The notes beneath the pieces were generated by a model, which was not told where the DNA came from, did no database searches, and saw only the letters and a program-made list of their open reading frames with translations. From Qipengyuania xiapuensis (lineage in GTDB: Bacteria; Pseudomonadota; Alphaproteobacteria; Sphingomonadales; Sphingomonadaceae): 64,000 nt of DNA. The translations under genes were made by a program, and so were the position numbers. Shown here in pieces: positions 62,930 to 64,000 of the stretch. The first letter of the stretch is position 1. Every line of letters starts with the position of its first letter. The stretch is taken from positions 787,001 to 851,000 of the forward strand of contig NZ_JAIGNL010000002.1 of assembly GCF_019711395.1 (NCBI RefSeq), given 5' to 3'.

Positions 62930-64000
62930 TTACCAGGTCTTGCGCATGGTCAGGCCGAAGGTCCGCGGCTGGTTGGTGCGATAGGCGAGACGCGCGCGGC
63001 CACCGCGTTCGCGGTCGAAGCTGAGCAGCGCGTTCTCGTCGAGCACGTTGTTGACATAGGCGATGAGCGACAGGCCGCTGTCGAAGTCGATACCGGCACT
63101 GAGGTTCACGATGTCATAGGACGGCAGCAGCAGGTCGACCGTCGTCTCGGCATCCGCCGGAGCACCAAGGTAGGGCAAGCCATGGACGAAGGTCCGCGGG
63201 TTGTTTTCCTGGTCGGCAGGCTGCGTGTAGCGATTGCCCACGTGGCTCCACGAAGCCGCGAGATAGGCATTTGCGTCGCCGCTGATCGGCCATTCGTAGC
63301 TGCCCGAGGCGGTGAACTGCAGCTCGGGCACCGAAGGCAGTCGGTTGCCTTCGCGAATACCCGTTGCCGTCACCAGCGCCGCATCGTCGGAGATCGTGCT
63401 GTCGAACTCCGCTTCGATCCAGCTGCCCGAGAAGACGAGGTCGAAACCGTCGACCGGCTCGAAGCCGATTTCCGCCTCGACACCCATCGAGTGCGCCTCG
63501 GGGACGTTGAAGACGACGCGCGACGAGCAGCTTCCGGCATCGAGCGTGACCTGCAGGTCGCTGATGTCGTTATAGAAGCCCGCGACATTGGCGTAGAAGC
63601 CGTTGCCGGTCGCCTTGGCGCCGATCTCGTAGTTCCACAGCGTCTCGTCGTCATAGGACTGGAAGGAGCCGAACAGCGCCTCGTCCTGCGGTGAACACAG
63701 CGTGACGTTGAGCGGATCGTTCACGCCGCCGAGACGGAAGCCCTTCGAGGCCTGCGCGTTCACCGTGAGATCGTCGCTCACGTCGTAGCTGAGCAGGATA
63801 CGCGGGCTGATGCCGTCGCTTGCGGTCTCGTCGCGGGCATTGTCGCCATTGGCGAACAGGCCGCCCGAGTTGAACTCGCGGTTCTCCTTGTAGTCGTACC
63901 AGCGCGCACCGACGGTCACGTCGAACTTGTCGTTCAGCGCATAGGTACCTTCACCGAAGACCGCGATCTGCTCGAGATCGTAGGGAAGGTCGGCATTGTA
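62930..64000 (-). CDS. TonB-dependent receptor, C-terminal part only
   Basis: The frame is open from base 64000 to the stop at 62930, so about 356 C-terminal residues are visible and the plug and signal are outside. Strands such as YGVEAE-like SMGVEAEIGFEPVDGF, LVTATGIREGNRLPSVPELQ and VNLSAGIDFDSGLSLIAYV, and the terminal GLTMRKTW with its aromatic end, are typical of TonB barrel receptors. The segment RLGGVNDPLN fits the known sphingomonad group with many TonB receptors. Substrate cannot be read. Confidence 0.93.
   Translation of the reverse strand, partial: YNADLPYDLEQIAVFGEGTYALNDKFDVTVGARWYDYKENREFNSGGLFANGDNARDETASDGISPRILLSYDVSDDLTVNAQASKGFRLGGVNDPLNVTLCSPQDEALFGSFQSYDDETLWNYEIGAKATGNGFYANVAGFYNDISDLQVTLDAGSCSSRVVFNVPEAHSMGVEAEIGFEPVDGFDLVFSGSWIEAEFDSTISDDAALVTATGIREGNRLPSVPELQFTASGSYEWPISGDANAYLAASWSHVGNRYTQPADQENNPRTFVHGLPYLGAPADAETTVDLLLPSYDIVNLSAGIDFDSGLSLIAYVNNVLDENALLSFDRERGGRARLAYRTNQPRTFGLTMRKTW

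Noticed and set aside
1-64000. CRISPR arrays, tRNA and rRNA genes
   Set aside because: No regularly spaced repeats with unique spacers, no tRNA cloverleaf or TTCGAA-type arm with partners, and no rRNA-like conserved block was noticed.

Overview
The window looks like chromosome of an alphaproteobacterium of the order Sphingomonadales, probably Erythrobacteraceae (Erythrobacter/Qipengyuania-like). The evidence is high GC with strong GC3 bias, a serine palmitoyltransferase with its own acyl carrier protein, the CtrA and DivK cell-cycle regulators, a DUF4167 protein, single-cysteine DksA, the argD-argF-hslO order and a gene-transfer-agent (GTA) type terminase. I see no tRNA, rRNA, CRISPR array or complete insertion sequence. 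Most of the window is dense core genome; the only clear accessory element is a decayed GTA head module at 45.3-47.7 kb.

Layout. 1-6.4 kb (minus): hisS-prfA-prmC, DUF4167, lnt and the start of metK, i.e. translation, release-factor methylation, lipoprotein maturation and SAM synthesis. 6.5-10.3 kb: ppa, then pmbA and a BON-MscS channel. 10.4-14.2 kb (plus): lptB-rpoN, ctrA and an orphan receiver protein, with CtrA-like sites and unusual repeats between them. 14.2-19.5 kb: a YbdG-like channel, trmB, a kynureninase-like class V enzyme, a succinate-semialdehyde dehydrogenase and an SDR. 19.5-25.3 kb: a small outer-membrane barrel whose ribosome-binding site is buried in a hairpin, maeB and mutS. 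25.3-29.9 kb: small membrane proteins, hbd, an ATP:cob(I)alamin adenosyltransferase, a HIG1-like protein, gluQ and an HNH endonuclease.

29.9-35.5 kb (minus): the overlapping kynA-kynB-kynU operon (tryptophan to anthranilate), DUF4112, an orphan solute-binding lipoprotein, a PilZ protein and dksA. 35.8-39.8 kb: a Sel1-like protein behind a CtrA-like box, then a chain of five overlapping genes (DUF3572, HAD, RidA, GDPD, FemAB-like) divergent from divK. 39.9-43.8 kb: acp-spt for sphingolipid synthesis, a 38-residue membrane peptide missed by usual length cut-offs, OsmC, a fatty-acid-hydroxylase-type protein and a Crp/Fnr regulator. 43.8-47.7 kb: aquaporin, a YqaA-type membrane protein and the GTA remnant (small terminase-like gene, intact TerL, broken portal). 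47.9-58.1 kb: an OmpA-like protein with 29 consecutive prolines, a SodC lipoprotein, an MFS transporter, queC, hslO-argF-argD, a double cold-shock-domain protein and TerC. 58.1-64 kb: an M20 hydrolase, a second hydroxylase-type protein with a GMC oxidoreductase, DUF1232, and the C-terminal part of a TonB-dependent receptor.

No single novel system stands out. The most testable novelties are the hairpin over the start of the 19.5 kb barrel gene, the orphan GTA terminase, the polyproline OmpA, and the sites around ctrA and the Sel1 gene. No searches could be run, so family calls rest on motifs and recall.
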